From Nocardia uniformis NBRC 13702 (GTDB taxonomy: Bacteria; Actinomycetota; Actinomycetes; Mycobacteriales; Mycobacteriaceae), in NCBI RefSeq assembly GCF_001613345.1, contig NZ_BDCE01000032.1, positions 1 through 52,881 of the forward strand: a stretch of 52,881 nucleotides of DNA, in the 5' to 3' direction. This document shows positions 17,275 through 25,718 of the stretch, piece by piece (the stretch's first letter is position 1; the number at the start of each line of letters is the position of its first letter). The position numbers and the translations under genes are program-made. The notes beneath the pieces were generated by a model. That model was not told where the DNA came from and did not search any database. It saw only the letters and a program-made list of their open reading frames with translations.

Positions 17275-17364
17275 AGGGCCGACGGTATAGGAACACGTTC
17301 TACTTTGGGGCGGAATTCGACTCCGGCGATGCGCGCGTGGAGGTACGGTGAGTGCTGATTGAGG

Positions 17365-18192
17365 ATGCGTCGACCTCCTCGAGTCGATCTGGAGTACCAC
17401 AACGCGATGGGCACCAAAGCCATTGATCCGCAGACGATCCGCAATGTCACGATTATCGGGGATCCCGACGAGACGGCGCGGATCGCCCACCGTCTGCTCC
17501 GCCGCGGCGGCACGACCGGGTCCGGCCGCCAGTCCCATGTTCACTGGACAGCGGGCCGTGTCGAACACACGATTCGCGTCACCGAACTGTCGAGCCACGC
17601 ACCGATCCCGGACCTGGTGCGATCGATCCGAGTAGCCGATGGCGTGATCGCGCTCGCGAACGCCGCGGTGCGCAGCGACCCGCGACTCGAGACGCTCTTG
17701 CGCATTGCCGACGACCACCAGGTCGCCCGCATATGTCTGATCCACGGACTCGATCAACCGGCCGCCGACCACGACCGCTGCGTCCGAACGATCACCGACA
17801 CCCGCGGAGCGGTGCCATTGCGGCTCCATCTCCCGCTCGGCACCGGCACCCAGTTCCAGGGTGTCATCGACCTGGTCTCGATGTGGGCGCTCGAACCGAT
17901 GGGTGTCGAGTTCTACGGCAGTTATTGGAAGGTCGCCGAAGACTGCTATCGAACTCTCGCCCAGGCGGTCATGGAGCAGGAGGCCATGGACAGCTCCCGC
18001 AGCCCGCGACAGATCCCTCCGGATGAGTTGCATCACCGTATCCGCAGCCTCACCCGCATCGGCGACATTGTCCCCGTGCTGTGTAGCGCGGCCCCCAGAA
18101 GCGATGACATCGCCCCACTCCTGGACGCGATCGTCCGCTATCTCCCGTCGCCCATGGACGTCTGCCAACCGGAACACGCCCTCGACTACTGA
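17365..18192 (+). CDS. EF-G G-domain-like pseudo-GTPase, isolated
   Basis: The protein of about 275 residues aligns by eye to the G domain of elongation factor G and then stops. RNVTIIGDPDETARIAHRLL stands where EF-G has RNIGIMAHIDAGKTT, so the P-loop GKT is lost. LIHGLDQPAADHDR replaces the NKMDRxGADF element, with Asn and Lys gone. PLGTGTQFQGVIDLVSMWA matches the G' insert, and the end VLCSAAPRSDDIAPLL then YLPSPMDV matches the end of domain I. Domains II-V are absent. GTP binding is unlikely. The start could also be ATG 17407. A HIT gene follows 35 nt downstream. Confidence 0.75.
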   Translation: MRRPPRVDLEYHNAMGTKAIDPQTIRNVTIIGDPDETARIAHRLLRRGGTTGSGRQSHVHWTAGRVEHTIRVTELSSHAPIPDLVRSIRVADGVIALANAAVRSDPRLETLLRIADDHQVARICLIHGLDQPAADHDRCVRTITDTRGAVPLRLHLPLGTGTQFQGVIDLVSMWALEPMGVEFYGSYWKVAEDCYRTLAQAVMEQEAMDSSRSPRQIPPDELHHRIRSLTRIGDIVPVLCSAAPRSDDIAPLLDAIVRYLPSPMDVCQPEHALDY

Positions 18193-18227
18193 TGAACGTG
18201 ATCGGCGCACAGCAGAAATGAGGAAGC

Positions 18228-18725
18228 ATGTCCGCTCCCGACCCCGCCTCGGCGATCATCGACTTCCGGACCGACCCGATCGGGGCGGCCCGGCAGGGCA
18301 CCAACCCGACAGTGCTGTGCCGAATGCGAAGCGGCTGGGCGGTCATCGGTAACACCCAACACCTGCCGGGATACTGCGTGCTGCTGTACGACGGCACCGC
18401 AGACCAGCTCACCGACCTGCCACGCCCCGACCGGGTCACCTTCATGCACGACATGGTCCTGCTCGGCGAGGCCGTCGAACGCGCCTGCCGCGCAGCGGAT
18501 CCCGCCTTCTCCCGCATCAACTACGAGGTCCTCGGGAACCTGTGGCCGCACCTACACGGACACATCCACGCCCGCTACCAGTGGGAGCCCGACAATCTAC
18601 GCATCGGTCCCGTCGATCTGTACGGCCGCGACCGCGAGGCTCCCGAGCATCTACTCAGCGCCAGACATGACAGCTTGCGCGACGCCATTGCCTCAGCATT
18701 GCGGGAGATCCTCGCCGAGGAATAA
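18228..18725 (+). CDS. HIT-family nucleotide hydrolase/transferase
   Basis: This 165-residue protein has the histidine triad HLHGHIH near residue 105, preceded by INYEVLGNLWP as in diadenosine-polyphosphate hydrolase-type HIT proteins. The family cleaves phosphoramidates, Ap4A or related nucleotides through a His-AMP intermediate. It lies 35 nt downstream of the EF-G-like gene on the same strand and may be co-transcribed with it. The C-terminal extension (HLLSARHDSLRDAIASALRE) is helical. The natural substrate is unknown. Confidence 0.9.
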   Translation: MSAPDPASAIIDFRTDPIGAARQGTNPTVLCRMRSGWAVIGNTQHLPGYCVLLYDGTADQLTDLPRPDRVTFMHDMVLLGEAVERACRAADPAFSRINYEVLGNLWPHLHGHIHARYQWEPDNLRIGPVDLYGRDREAPEHLLSARHDSLRDAIASALREILAEE

Positions 18726-18816
18726 GGCGCACGACGTCCCTGACAGCCCCGCCCGCGTTCGAACCTCGCCGAATCGCGCCCTAGCCGATATAGAAGGAAC
18801 GCTCTAATATGGTGGC

Positions 18817-19245
18817 ATGAGCAATCGTGACGTAGTCGAGAAGTTCTATCGAGCAACCCAATCCGGTGACGGCACAGCCCTCCTCATGACGCTGCATCCA
18901 GATTTCGAAGGACACGTGGCACCCGGCCTCCCCGCCGTCACCGGCACGGTGTTCCACGGCCCCCAAGCCGCCCTGGCAGGCATCTGGATGCCGGTAGCGC
19001 AGGCATTCGATATCGCGCCACACGCCGAGGAATGGTTCGAGTCACCCGGCGACGTCGTCATCGTGACAGGCCGATACCGAGGCACCGAACGTTCGACGAA
19101 CCGCCCCGTGGAGGCCGAATTCGCTCATATCTGGCGGATCACAGAGGGCAAACTCGCACACCTGCACCAGTTCACGGACACGTGGTGCTGGCGGACCGAA
19201 CAGGCGAGCGGACTGAGCGGTTCTGCCTCAACGGCCACTCGCTGA
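18817..19245 (+). CDS. SnoaL/NTF2-like domain protein
   Basis: This 142-residue protein has the cone-shaped NTF2-like fold. It opens with NRDVVEKFYRATQSGDGTAL, then has GHVAPGLPAVTGTVFHGPQA, and ends with EFAHIWRITEGKLAHLHQFTD. The family includes SnoaL cyclases and delta-5-3-ketosteroid isomerase-like enzymes, but many members are uncharacterised. The ATG follows an AT-rich promoter-like stretch. The last 15 residues run into the following regulator remnant and look unconserved, so the original stop may have been lost. Confidence 0.8.
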   Translation: MSNRDVVEKFYRATQSGDGTALLMTLHPDFEGHVAPGLPAVTGTVFHGPQAALAGIWMPVAQAFDIAPHAEEWFESPGDVVIVTGRYRGTERSTNRPVEAEFAHIWRITEGKLAHLHQFTDTWCWRTEQASGLSGSASTATR

Positions 19246-19275
19246 CGGCGTCCAGCGATCTCTTACCGGGTACCA

Positions 19276-19817
19276 ACAGTTCGAACTGCACGGGCTCAAC
19301 CATCCGAGTTTTCGTCCTCGATACGGTGGCGCTGCGCAGAGTCGCAAGGTTGGTGTCCGGGCTGAGCACTCCCGACCGGCCGGAACACCATTTCCGGTAT
19401 GACCCGGCCAAGCCGGACGCCTATGTCGTCACCACGTTGGCCTGGCTCGGCGATCCGTCGGCCGAGCCCTACGCGCGGCACGTCCTCGCGGACCTCGCCG
19501 GAGCTGCATCCGCCTGTCCCCGCCGAATCGCCTCGGCGAACCTGGATTTGGGCTTGGCCTTGGTCGCCGCCGACAAGCCGGACGAAACGGCGGATGTGGC
19601 GCTCGCAGCGGTCACGTCGAGGCGCCTGGTCCCGTCGAATTACTGGCGCGTGGCCGAGGTCGCGCCTCGCCACTTTGTCCGTCCCTTGTGGGGCGCTGGC
19701 CTGAGACCCGATACCCCCTTCGTATCAGGTCTCAGACCAGCTCGGGAAGAATTCGGGACGCTTCATTGGGCTCCGAATCCACCTGGTCACTGGGCCCGGA
19801 GGTCAGCTCGCTTTTGA
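19276..19817 (+). pseudogene. C-terminal fragment of an XRE-type regulator
   Basis: The translation from VFVLDTVALRRVARLVSGLS through VVTTLAWLGDPSAEPYARHV and RRIASANLDLGLALVAADKP matches the TPR-like C-terminal half of a common Nocardia XRE-domain regulator. That family typically ends near SNYWRVAEV. The N-terminal helix-turn-helix is absent, and the frame continues into an unconserved tail to 19817. No ribosome site or start codon in a sensible place is seen. I read it as a decayed 5'-truncated gene. Confidence 0.65.
19701..19735. repeat. 14-bp inverted repeat (one mismatch) inside regulator remnant
   Basis: CTGAGACCCGATAC and GTATCAGGTCTCAG pair with a single C-A mismatch around a 7-nt loop. 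The repeat marks the point where the regulator homology ends, so it may be a terminator or a recombination scar. No T-run follows. Confidence 0.5.
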
Positions 19818-19998
19818 CGATCATTTTTGATCGCGGAGGGTAGTAAATCACATCGCAGGGGACGAGGGGAAGGCCCGTTCTGCTCGGAAGACGCTGTGGC
19901 AGAGTCTGTGTCGGCTCGACCGGCAAGGGCCGCGACGCGGTTCTCACGGACCGAACTCACAGTCACAAATGATCGCTGTGGTGGCAGACTTCCCGGAT

Positions 19999-21579
19999 AT
20001 GACCGATGATTCGCCGAAATTCCCTGCCGTCGTCTGTGGTGCCCGCACACGCACCCAACCCGAAGTCCTGCTGCGCGCGGGGCGGCTCGGGTCGGCGATC
20101 CTGGCCACCGGAATCGACCGTGGCGACAAATGCGTGATCATGGCGCGCAACGACATCGAGTTCCTCGAAGTCTCGGTCGGAATCGCCGCCACCGGGGGCA
20201 ACCCACTGCCGATCAACACCCGTTGGACCGCAGTCGAAGCCGCGTACGTCCTCACCGACGCGAAAGTGCGTCTGATCTTCGCGCACACCGAATTCGTGCC
20301 CGTCATCGAGACCGCGCGTGAACTCGCGGGCAGCCAGGCTCGCATTGTCGAAATCCCCATGGTCCCTGAGCTTCTCGATGAGGGTGGATGGGATCCGGCC
20401 TTGGCCCGACCCACTGACCGCCACGACTCGCTCGAGGACTGGATCGCCGCGCATCCCGAACCCGTCGGCCATATCGAAGGTGCGATCTCCGATTCCATGG
20501 GCGTCATCTACACCTCCGGCACCACCGGCAAACCCAAAGGTATTGCGCGCGAGCAGATGACACCGCACCAGCTGCTGAGCATCGCGGGTGCGACCGCCCA
20601 GCGCATGGGCCTGGCACCCGGTGTGCCGATGCTGGTCGCCGGACCGCTCTACCACTCCTCCCCCAATGCCGTTGCCGTGCTCGGATTGCGCATGGGCGCC
20701 AACATTGTGATCATGCCCAAATGGGACGCGCGAAAGTTCCTGCGGTTGGTCGACACTCACCGCATCCAGCAGGTAAAGATCGTGCCCACCATGGTCTCTC
20801 GCATCCTGAGCGTGCCCGCGCACGAACGCGCAACCTACGACCTGTCGAGCCTGACCCACGTCATCCACTCGGCCGCGCCGTGTCCGCCCGCCCTCAAGCG
20901 GGCCGCCATCGACCTGTTCGGCGATGCCCTGTGGGAGTTCTACGGGTGTAGCGAAGCGGGCACCGTCACCTGGATCAGCGCCGCGGAATGGCTCGACCAC
21001 CCCCACAGCGTCGGCCGACCAGCGGACGGCTCGGCCGTCCTCATCGGCGACGAGCACGGCAAGCCGCTACCCGCGGGAGAGATCGGACGGGTCTGGGTAC
21101 GCGGCGCGGACTACTGGCCGCGGTTCGAATACCTCAACCAGGGTGCACCGCAATCCCCGGTCGAGGGCATGCTGTGGGTCGGCGATCTCGGCTATCTCGA
21201 CGACGATGGCTTTCTGTACCTGACCGGCCGGGACGCCGAGGTAGTGATCCGAGGCGGAGTGAACATCTACCCCGCCGAAATCGAGAACGCCATCGCCGCA
21301 CTCGATGCCGTCGAGGACGTCGCCGTATTCGGCATTCCCGACGCCGGTGACCTGGGCGAAATCGTAGTCGCGCACATCCTGCCCCGCCCCGGTACGATCG
21401 TCACCGAAAGCGATGTGCGCGAAACCCTTTCCGAGCAGCTCGCGGACTACAAGGTGCCCTCCCGCATCGAGATCGTCGACTCCATGCCCCGCGATGACAG
21501 CGGCAAGATCTACAAGGGGCAGCTCCGAACCCGCTACGCCGCAGAGGTATCCGTCGAATCGGGTGCCGGGTTGCAGTGA
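19999..21579 (+). CDS. AMP-dependent acyl-CoA synthetase (FadD-like)
   Basis: This 526-residue ANL-superfamily ligase activates a carboxylic acid with ATP and then CoA. The motifs appear in order: YTSGTTGKPKG (P-loop), EFYGCSEAGTVTWI (A5), GDLGYLDDDGFLYLTGRDAEVVIRGGVNIYPAEIE (A7-A8; shown in part), and C-terminal DDSGKIYKGQLR with the catalytic Lys. The ATG at 19999 (MTDDSPKF) gives the family length; a frame from 19969 adds ten residues. The 3' end overlaps the convergent membrane-protein gene by about 46 nt. The acid substrate is probably a fatty or steroid-derived acid, which is inference. Confidence 0.9.
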   Translation: MTDDSPKFPAVVCGARTRTQPEVLLRAGRLGSAILATGIDRGDKCVIMARNDIEFLEVSVGIAATGGNPLPINTRWTAVEAAYVLTDAKVRLIFAHTEFVPVIETARELAGSQARIVEIPMVPELLDEGGWDPALARPTDRHDSLEDWIAAHPEPVGHIEGAISDSMGVIYTSGTTGKPKGIAREQMTPHQLLSIAGATAQRMGLAPGVPMLVAGPLYHSSPNAVAVLGLRMGANIVIMPKWDARKFLRLVDTHRIQQVKIVPTMVSRILSVPAHERATYDLSSLTHVIHSAAPCPPALKRAAIDLFGDALWEFYGCSEAGTVTWISAAEWLDHPHSVGRPADGSAVLIGDEHGKPLPAGEIGRVWVRGADYWPRFEYLNQGAPQSPVEGMLWVGDLGYLDDDGFLYLTGRDAEVVIRGGVNIYPAEIENAIAALDAVEDVAVFGIPDAGDLGEIVVAHILPRPGTIVTESDVRETLSEQLADYKVPSRIEIVDSMPRDDSGKIYKGQLRTRYAAEVSVESGAGLQ

Positions 21580-22341
21580 CGTTCGTCGTCGGCGCGGCGG
21601 GCCAGGGCATACGTTCGATTCTCCCGAGCCCGCCGCACCGCGTCGCGCACCTGCCCGCTCAGCAACCCACCCACGACCAGGGCCAGCGCCGTCATGGCCG
21701 TGGCCACGCTGACCGGCGACTGCAATGGAATCGCGTCCCCGGTAATGAAACGTACCGCGACGCCGGCGACCTTCCAGATCGCCCATCCCACTCCGGCCAG
21801 GCACCCGGTGACGGTGCACCAGCGCACCAAACCCCGCTGGAAACGAAACACGAATGTCCCCAGCGCCCCCAATGGCAGACCGAGCCACGCGGCGAAAACC
21901 AACTGATAGACCACGACCCGTACATCGCCGCCGTAGGCGTTGAGAAAGTCATTGCTGGGCGGCAGATCCAGACCGGGCAGCCACATCACCGTGCGCAGCA
22001 CCACCGCACTGAGCACCGCCGCGCAGCCCAGCAGCGGCAACGGCCTGCGCGTCCTGGCCCCGACGTGCTGCGCCCCCCACGATGGTCAGTAGCAATGCCA
22101 GCACCGCAGCCCCTGCGACCACTGCGAAAGTCGCCGCCCACACTCGCTCATCGGTGGTCAGCGGCTCGCGCACCCCGGCCACGCCCAGTGGCGCGAAGGT
22201 CCGCAAACACAATGCGTAGGAAGCGATTCCGACCCCGAGTAGCTGCTGGGTAGGGCGCGCCCGCCACATCCCCCGACCGAACAACACCGTCCCGACCCCG
22301 AATCCGAGCCACGACACGCCCGAAACCCATTGCGCGCCCAT
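21534..22341 (-). pseudogene. membrane protein, frameshifted at a C6 tract
   Basis: Two overlapping frames form one membrane protein of about 268 residues. The first starts at 22341 (MGAQWVSGVSWLGFGVGTVL) and stays hydrophobic to LALLLTIVGG. The second continues with RPLPLLGCAAVLSAVVLR to the stop at 21534. The shift occurs at a run of six C (plus strand 22073-22078), and the total length is one base over a multiple of three. Removing one base restores the frame, so this is a natural frameshift or a sequencing indel. About six hydrophobic segments are present. The function is unknown. Confidence 0.6.
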
Positions 22342-22393
22342 CGGTTATGCGATCCCTTGGTCTATAGAAGTCGGCTCCGAACAACGAGCAGGA

Positions 22394-22840
22394 CTACCAA
22401 GCGCGGACGCCGAACGCCTCGGCCAGCCCGCGCGCGGCCGACGGAACCGCCGCCGCACTGTCCGCGCGCTGCCGCTTGATCTCCAAACCGACCTTGCGCG
22501 CGAACCGCTCGCAGCAGGCTTCTCGAAACCTCGATCGCACTGTCGTCCGGTAGCCGTTCAGCTGCTGCGTACAGGAGTGTCCACGCATCAGATGCCACAA
22601 CTCATGAGCGAAAATATGAACCTGGAACTCCTCGGTCGCATCCGCGGGCACCAGAATGACCCCGCGGTTGCCATCGCGCACCACCATCCCGGTCAGCGGC
22701 GTGCCGCGACGCACCTTCGCGAGCATGAACAACCGAATCCCCAGCTCGTCCGACGCACGTTCCAGCAGACCGGTCATGGTGTACGGATCGGGCACCAGGC
22801 GCGCCACGATGTCGTCCATCCGAATCCACTGAAGGTCCAT
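22394..22840 (-). CDS. ImmA/IrrE-like metallopeptidase-domain protein
   Basis: The 148-residue protein contains HIFAHELWHLMRGH, an HExxH zinc-peptidase motif in the setting typical of ImmA/IrrE (M78/COG2856) proteins. The start ATG follows the stop of the XRE gene with no gap, so the two are translated together. In mobile elements and stress systems such peptidases cleave the partner XRE repressor to trigger expression. That role is inferred here from gene pairing. The downstream third zinc ligand is not obvious to me. Confidence 0.82.
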   Translation of the reverse strand: MDLQWIRMDDIVARLVPDPYTMTGLLERASDELGIRLFMLAKVRRGTPLTGMVVRDGNRGVILVPADATEEFQVHIFAHELWHLMRGHSCTQQLNGYRTTVRSRFREACCERFARKVGLEIKRQRADSAAAVPSAARGLAEAFGVRAW

Positions 22841-23245
22841 CTATCTCCGCCGCCCCGCTTCTTCGTCTCTGAGCACCTGCCGCGCGATATCCATCAACTC
22901 GCGCAACTCCGCATGTGCCTCAGGGGTCAAATCTCCCGTCGCCCGCAGGCCCGCCAACTGTAACTTCGACTCGCGCAGTACCGCAGCCATCTCGTCATCG
23001 GTATTCGCGGAGAAATATCCGAACGGCTTGCCGAAGAACAACGCGATGGCCTCGAGCACCCTGCCATCGACCTTCCGAACCTTGCCCGCCCGAATCCGAT
23101 AGATGTACTGCCGGTCGATATCTCGGCCGGTCTCGCCCGCCACGAACGCCGCCACCTCGATCGTGGCCGAGCGGCTCCCCCGAGGCCAACGCTCCAGAAA
23201 CAGAGCATCAACCTTCTCGGCCAGCGTCCTGTCGTCGCGCCTCAC
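22841..23245 (-). CDS. XRE-type DNA-binding protein paired with ImmA-like peptidase
   Basis: This 134-residue protein has a helix-turn-helix at residues 25-75 (VAAFVAGETGRDIDRQYIYR, then LEAIALFFGKPFGYF). A C-terminal helical segment rich in Glu and Arg may dimerise. The shape resembles EspR-like actinobacterial regulators. It is the first gene of a two-gene operon with the ImmA-like peptidase, an arrangement known from ICE and prophage repressor-antirepressor switches. The spacer to the next gene (23246-23511) shows no further feature. Confidence 0.85.
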   Translation of the reverse strand: MRRDDRTLAEKVDALFLERWPRGSRSATIEVAAFVAGETGRDIDRQYIYRIRAGKVRKVDGRVLEAIALFFGKPFGYFSANTDDEMAAVLRESKLQLAGLRATGDLTPEAHAELRELMDIARQVLRDEEAGRRR

Positions 23246-23511
23246 TCGACTTCCCCCTCAGCGATCTCTGCTGTTTCGCCTCGCACCGCACCAGTTTGAC
23301 ACCGGCCCAGAGGCTTTGAACAACTCACCGCGACACACAACCACCGCTAGCTCGAGCTTAGTGTGATCCGAATACTCGACTCAGGTGCGCAACGAGAGGT
23401 CGGCAGCTCGAATGATGTCGTCGGGCCGCTGTATAAACGCTGCACGGGCCATTGTCCAGTCCGGCTGTCGAATGCAACGTGGGGAACCTCAGTGAGGCCA
23501 ACAGACCTCGG

Positions 23512-24669
23512 CTAGACCCCGTAGGGGCTGTCGAGGGTGGTGGGGGTTCCGGCGACTTCCAACACGTCCACTGGGTAGCGCGGTCCGGCGGTGTAGAAAC
23601 GGGCTCGGGTACGGCCGACCGGCTCGAGTACCCCGAGTGCGACGAGGTCGCGTAGATCGCGTTGTGCCTGTTGAAGACTCAGCCCTTCGGCTTGTTCGTA
23701 GCGGGTGCGGCGGACGCGGCCGGACATCGCGACATCATGCAGTGCGCTGACAACTCTTTCGTCCAGGCGGATGCCCGCGACGTACTCGTCGAGCAGCGCC
23801 CATACCGTGCCGGACCGAACCCAACGCGCGTGCACGGTTTGGGCTTGCTGATGGTAGGCGGTCAGGTTGAACCGAACCCATTCGGACACATCCTGATCCG
23901 GCCGATATGTGCTCCCCCGCCGACCGAGCACCTGGTAGTACTCCCATGTGTTACCCGGCCTACCCAGCCATCCTTCGATGGATGAAAATTCGGGCGCGAG
24001 AACACCTTCCCGCGCGATCATCAGTGTTTGCAGTGATCGAGACATGCGTCCGTTGCCGTCCGCCCAGGGATGGATAGCGACGAGGTGCAGGTGCGCCATC
24101 GCCGCGCGAACGAGCGGATGCGTGCCGTCGTCGGCATTGAGCCAATCGACGAGTTCTTCCATCAGCGCCGGCACTCGATCAACCTCGGGGGCGGTATAGG
24201 CGGCGATACTCGGGTCGCGGGCATCGGTCACGTACACCGGGCCTGCGCGCCACTGCCCGGCCGGGCGCCGCTCGGTGTGCCGATGCCCTTGCAGCATCCA
24301 ATGCAGTGCGTTCAGGAATCCCTTGCTGTAGTCGAAATCTTCTACAGCATGCAGCGTTTGAATGTAAGTCATCATCCGCTCATAGGCGAGGGTCTCGGCC
24401 TTGTTCTCCTCGGAGACCTCGACGTCCCGTTCACCGGCGATCAGATCCTCCACATCGACCGTCGACACCCTGAAGCCCTCGATGGAGTTCGACGCAGACA
24501 CGGCGTCCGCGGTGAGGAACTTGCGCAGCCCACCTGCCCGTTTGCCAGGTTTGGCCTGAAGTTCGTGGCGCAAGTCGGCCCGCATACGGTCCACGTCGGC
24601 GAGGACACGGAGATCGTCTGCAGTCAGTTCAGGCGTCGGGAAGAGCATGCCACCACAATAATGTGACAT
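23512..24669 (-). CDS. Fic-domain protein, class II (autoinhibited)
   Basis: This protein of about 385 residues has the catalytic motif HPWADGNGR near residue 200, with the Fic histidine and the phosphate-binding DGNGR. The N-terminal inhibitory helix carries S60-N-S-I-E64-G65, the (S/T)xxxE(G/N) motif that blocks ATP binding in class II Fic enzymes. A winged-helix domain follows the Fic core (about residues 290-370, with VRRTRYEQAEGLSLQQAQRD). The enzyme should attach AMP to a protein target. ATG 24669 is my choice; 24675 and 24648 are alternatives, and the frame to 24879 overlaps the TetR remnant. Confidence 0.9.
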   Translation of the reverse strand: MSHYCGGMLFPTPELTADDLRVLADVDRMRADLRHELQAKPGKRAGGLRKFLTADAVSASNSIEGFRVSTVDVEDLIAGERDVEVSEENKAETLAYERMMTYIQTLHAVEDFDYSKGFLNALHWMLQGHRHTERRPAGQWRAGPVYVTDARDPSIAAYTAPEVDRVPALMEELVDWLNADDGTHPLVRAAMAHLHLVAIHPWADGNGRMSRSLQTLMIAREGVLAPEFSSIEGWLGRPGNTWEYYQVLGRRGSTYRPDQDVSEWVRFNLTAYHQQAQTVHARWVRSGTVWALLDEYVAGIRLDERVVSALHDVAMSGRVRRTRYEQAEGLSLQQAQRDLRDLVALGVLEPVGRTRARFYTAGPRYPVDVLEVAGTPTTLDSPYGV

Positions 24670-24938
24670 AATCATTACGTCAGACCGGCTTGGCGCGCCC
24701 CGCCCAACGGACATTTCTGACAGGACCTTGGCATCTGCGGCATCACTGCGTGGATCATCCATTGCCCGAATCCAACAAGAACGGCTCGACACCGACCGCG
24801 CCAATTCCAGGATCTGCTCTGCGTTGCGGTTGACCGCAGTACAGAGACGCTCGCCGGTACGTCTGACGACCTGCTCCACGGGGCTCCGCGAATTCGCCCA
24901 CGAGGCAAAGAAAACCGGCAGGCACCAACCTGTTCGGC

Positions 24939-25292
24939 ATGCAGGTGGGCGACCGAGGTTTCAGTGACTTCCTCTCCCGCCGCTTCACTCACAGCGCCGA
25001 GACCGAGCGCATCCACGACCAGATGTCCCAACAGATTGTCGACGTGCTCACCCGAGCCCAAGAAGCCGGCCGAGTTCGCCCCGACATCGCCCAGGCCGAC
25101 ATTATCAATCTGATTTGGTCCATCGGCCGGATCATCGACGCCACCAGCGCCACGGCGCCCACGGCCTGGCGGCGCAACCTCTATCTCATGCTCGATGCCT
25201 ACCGGGCTGAGCGGGCACACTCGATTCCCGAGCCGCCGATGACGGACGAGCAGCTCTATGACGCCATGGTCCATCTCAGCAAGGCGAAGTAG
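24939..25292 (+). pseudogene. C-terminal fragment of a TetR-family regulator
   Basis: MQVGDRGFSDFLSRRF followed by VLTRAQEAGRVRPDIAQADI and DATSATAPTAWRRNLYLMLD is the typical ligand-domain end of a TetR regulator. No helix-turn-helix can be found upstream in any frame, because that stretch is shared with the antisense extension of the Fic frame. The fragment has no convincing ribosome site. It is probably a 5'-truncated remnant. It is divergent from the Fic gene. Confidence 0.6.
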
Positions 25293-25433
25293 GGGCAACC
25301 GGTCTGCCGTACGGTCAGCCCACCATCCCAACACGATGGCCGCCACGTCGTTTACCGGCTCTCATCCCAGGTCAATCCGATCAACGGGTTGTCTCGAGCT
25401 CAGCGGCGCGAGACCGTACGAGCAATCGTCCTT

Positions 25434-25530
25434 GGAACCGCAACCACAACGGGGCGGCGTTCGGCGGCACACTCTTCTCGATGACCGACCCGTTCTTCGG
25501 GATGATGGCGCTCGGGCAGCTCGGGAACGA
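25434..25530 (+). repeat. 97-bp fragment of the DUF4442 gene (copy A)
   Basis: This stretch matches 43741-43837 of the intact DUF4442 gene with one visible substitution (ACTC/ACTATTC region) and no gaps. It encodes part of the hotdog core (GGTLFSMTDPFFGMMALGQL). Both flanks are unrelated to that gene, so this is a broken duplicate rather than a gene. The rest of 25293-25574 shows nothing I can assign. Confidence 0.85.
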
Positions 25531-25574
25531 CAGGACCGTGCCCGATCACGCGTCCGCGCCAGACTCCGATGATG

Positions 25575-25718
25575 CTACTTGGCTGTGCGGGCCGGTGTGG
25601 GGCGCGGCGGCAGCTTGCGCCCAAGAATCTTCTCGGCCTCGCGTCGGCGCTCAGCGATCTGCTCCGGAGTGAGTTTCACCCGGGTGACGCGCAGTGTTCC
25701 CTGTGTCAGCGCACTCAT
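25575..25718 (-). CDS. 47-residue basic protein coupled to ADP-ribosyltransferase
   Basis: The sequence begins MSALTQGTLRVTRVKLTPEQ, has a central helix IAERRREAEKILGRKL, and ends in a Pro/Arg-rich tail. The start ATG overlaps the stop of the ADP-ribosyltransferase by one base (TGATG), with GAGGAGG just upstream. It is too short for any domain I recognise. Its coupling suggests a regulator, antitoxin, immunity peptide or delivery partner of the enzyme; which one cannot be decided from the sequence. Confidence 0.75.
   Translation of the reverse strand: MSALTQGTLRVTRVKLTPEQIAERRREAEKILGRKLPPRPTPARTAK

Noticed and set aside
19963..21057. 364-codon minus-strand frame
   Set aside because: It is antisense to the acyl-CoA ligase and has no recognisable motifs.
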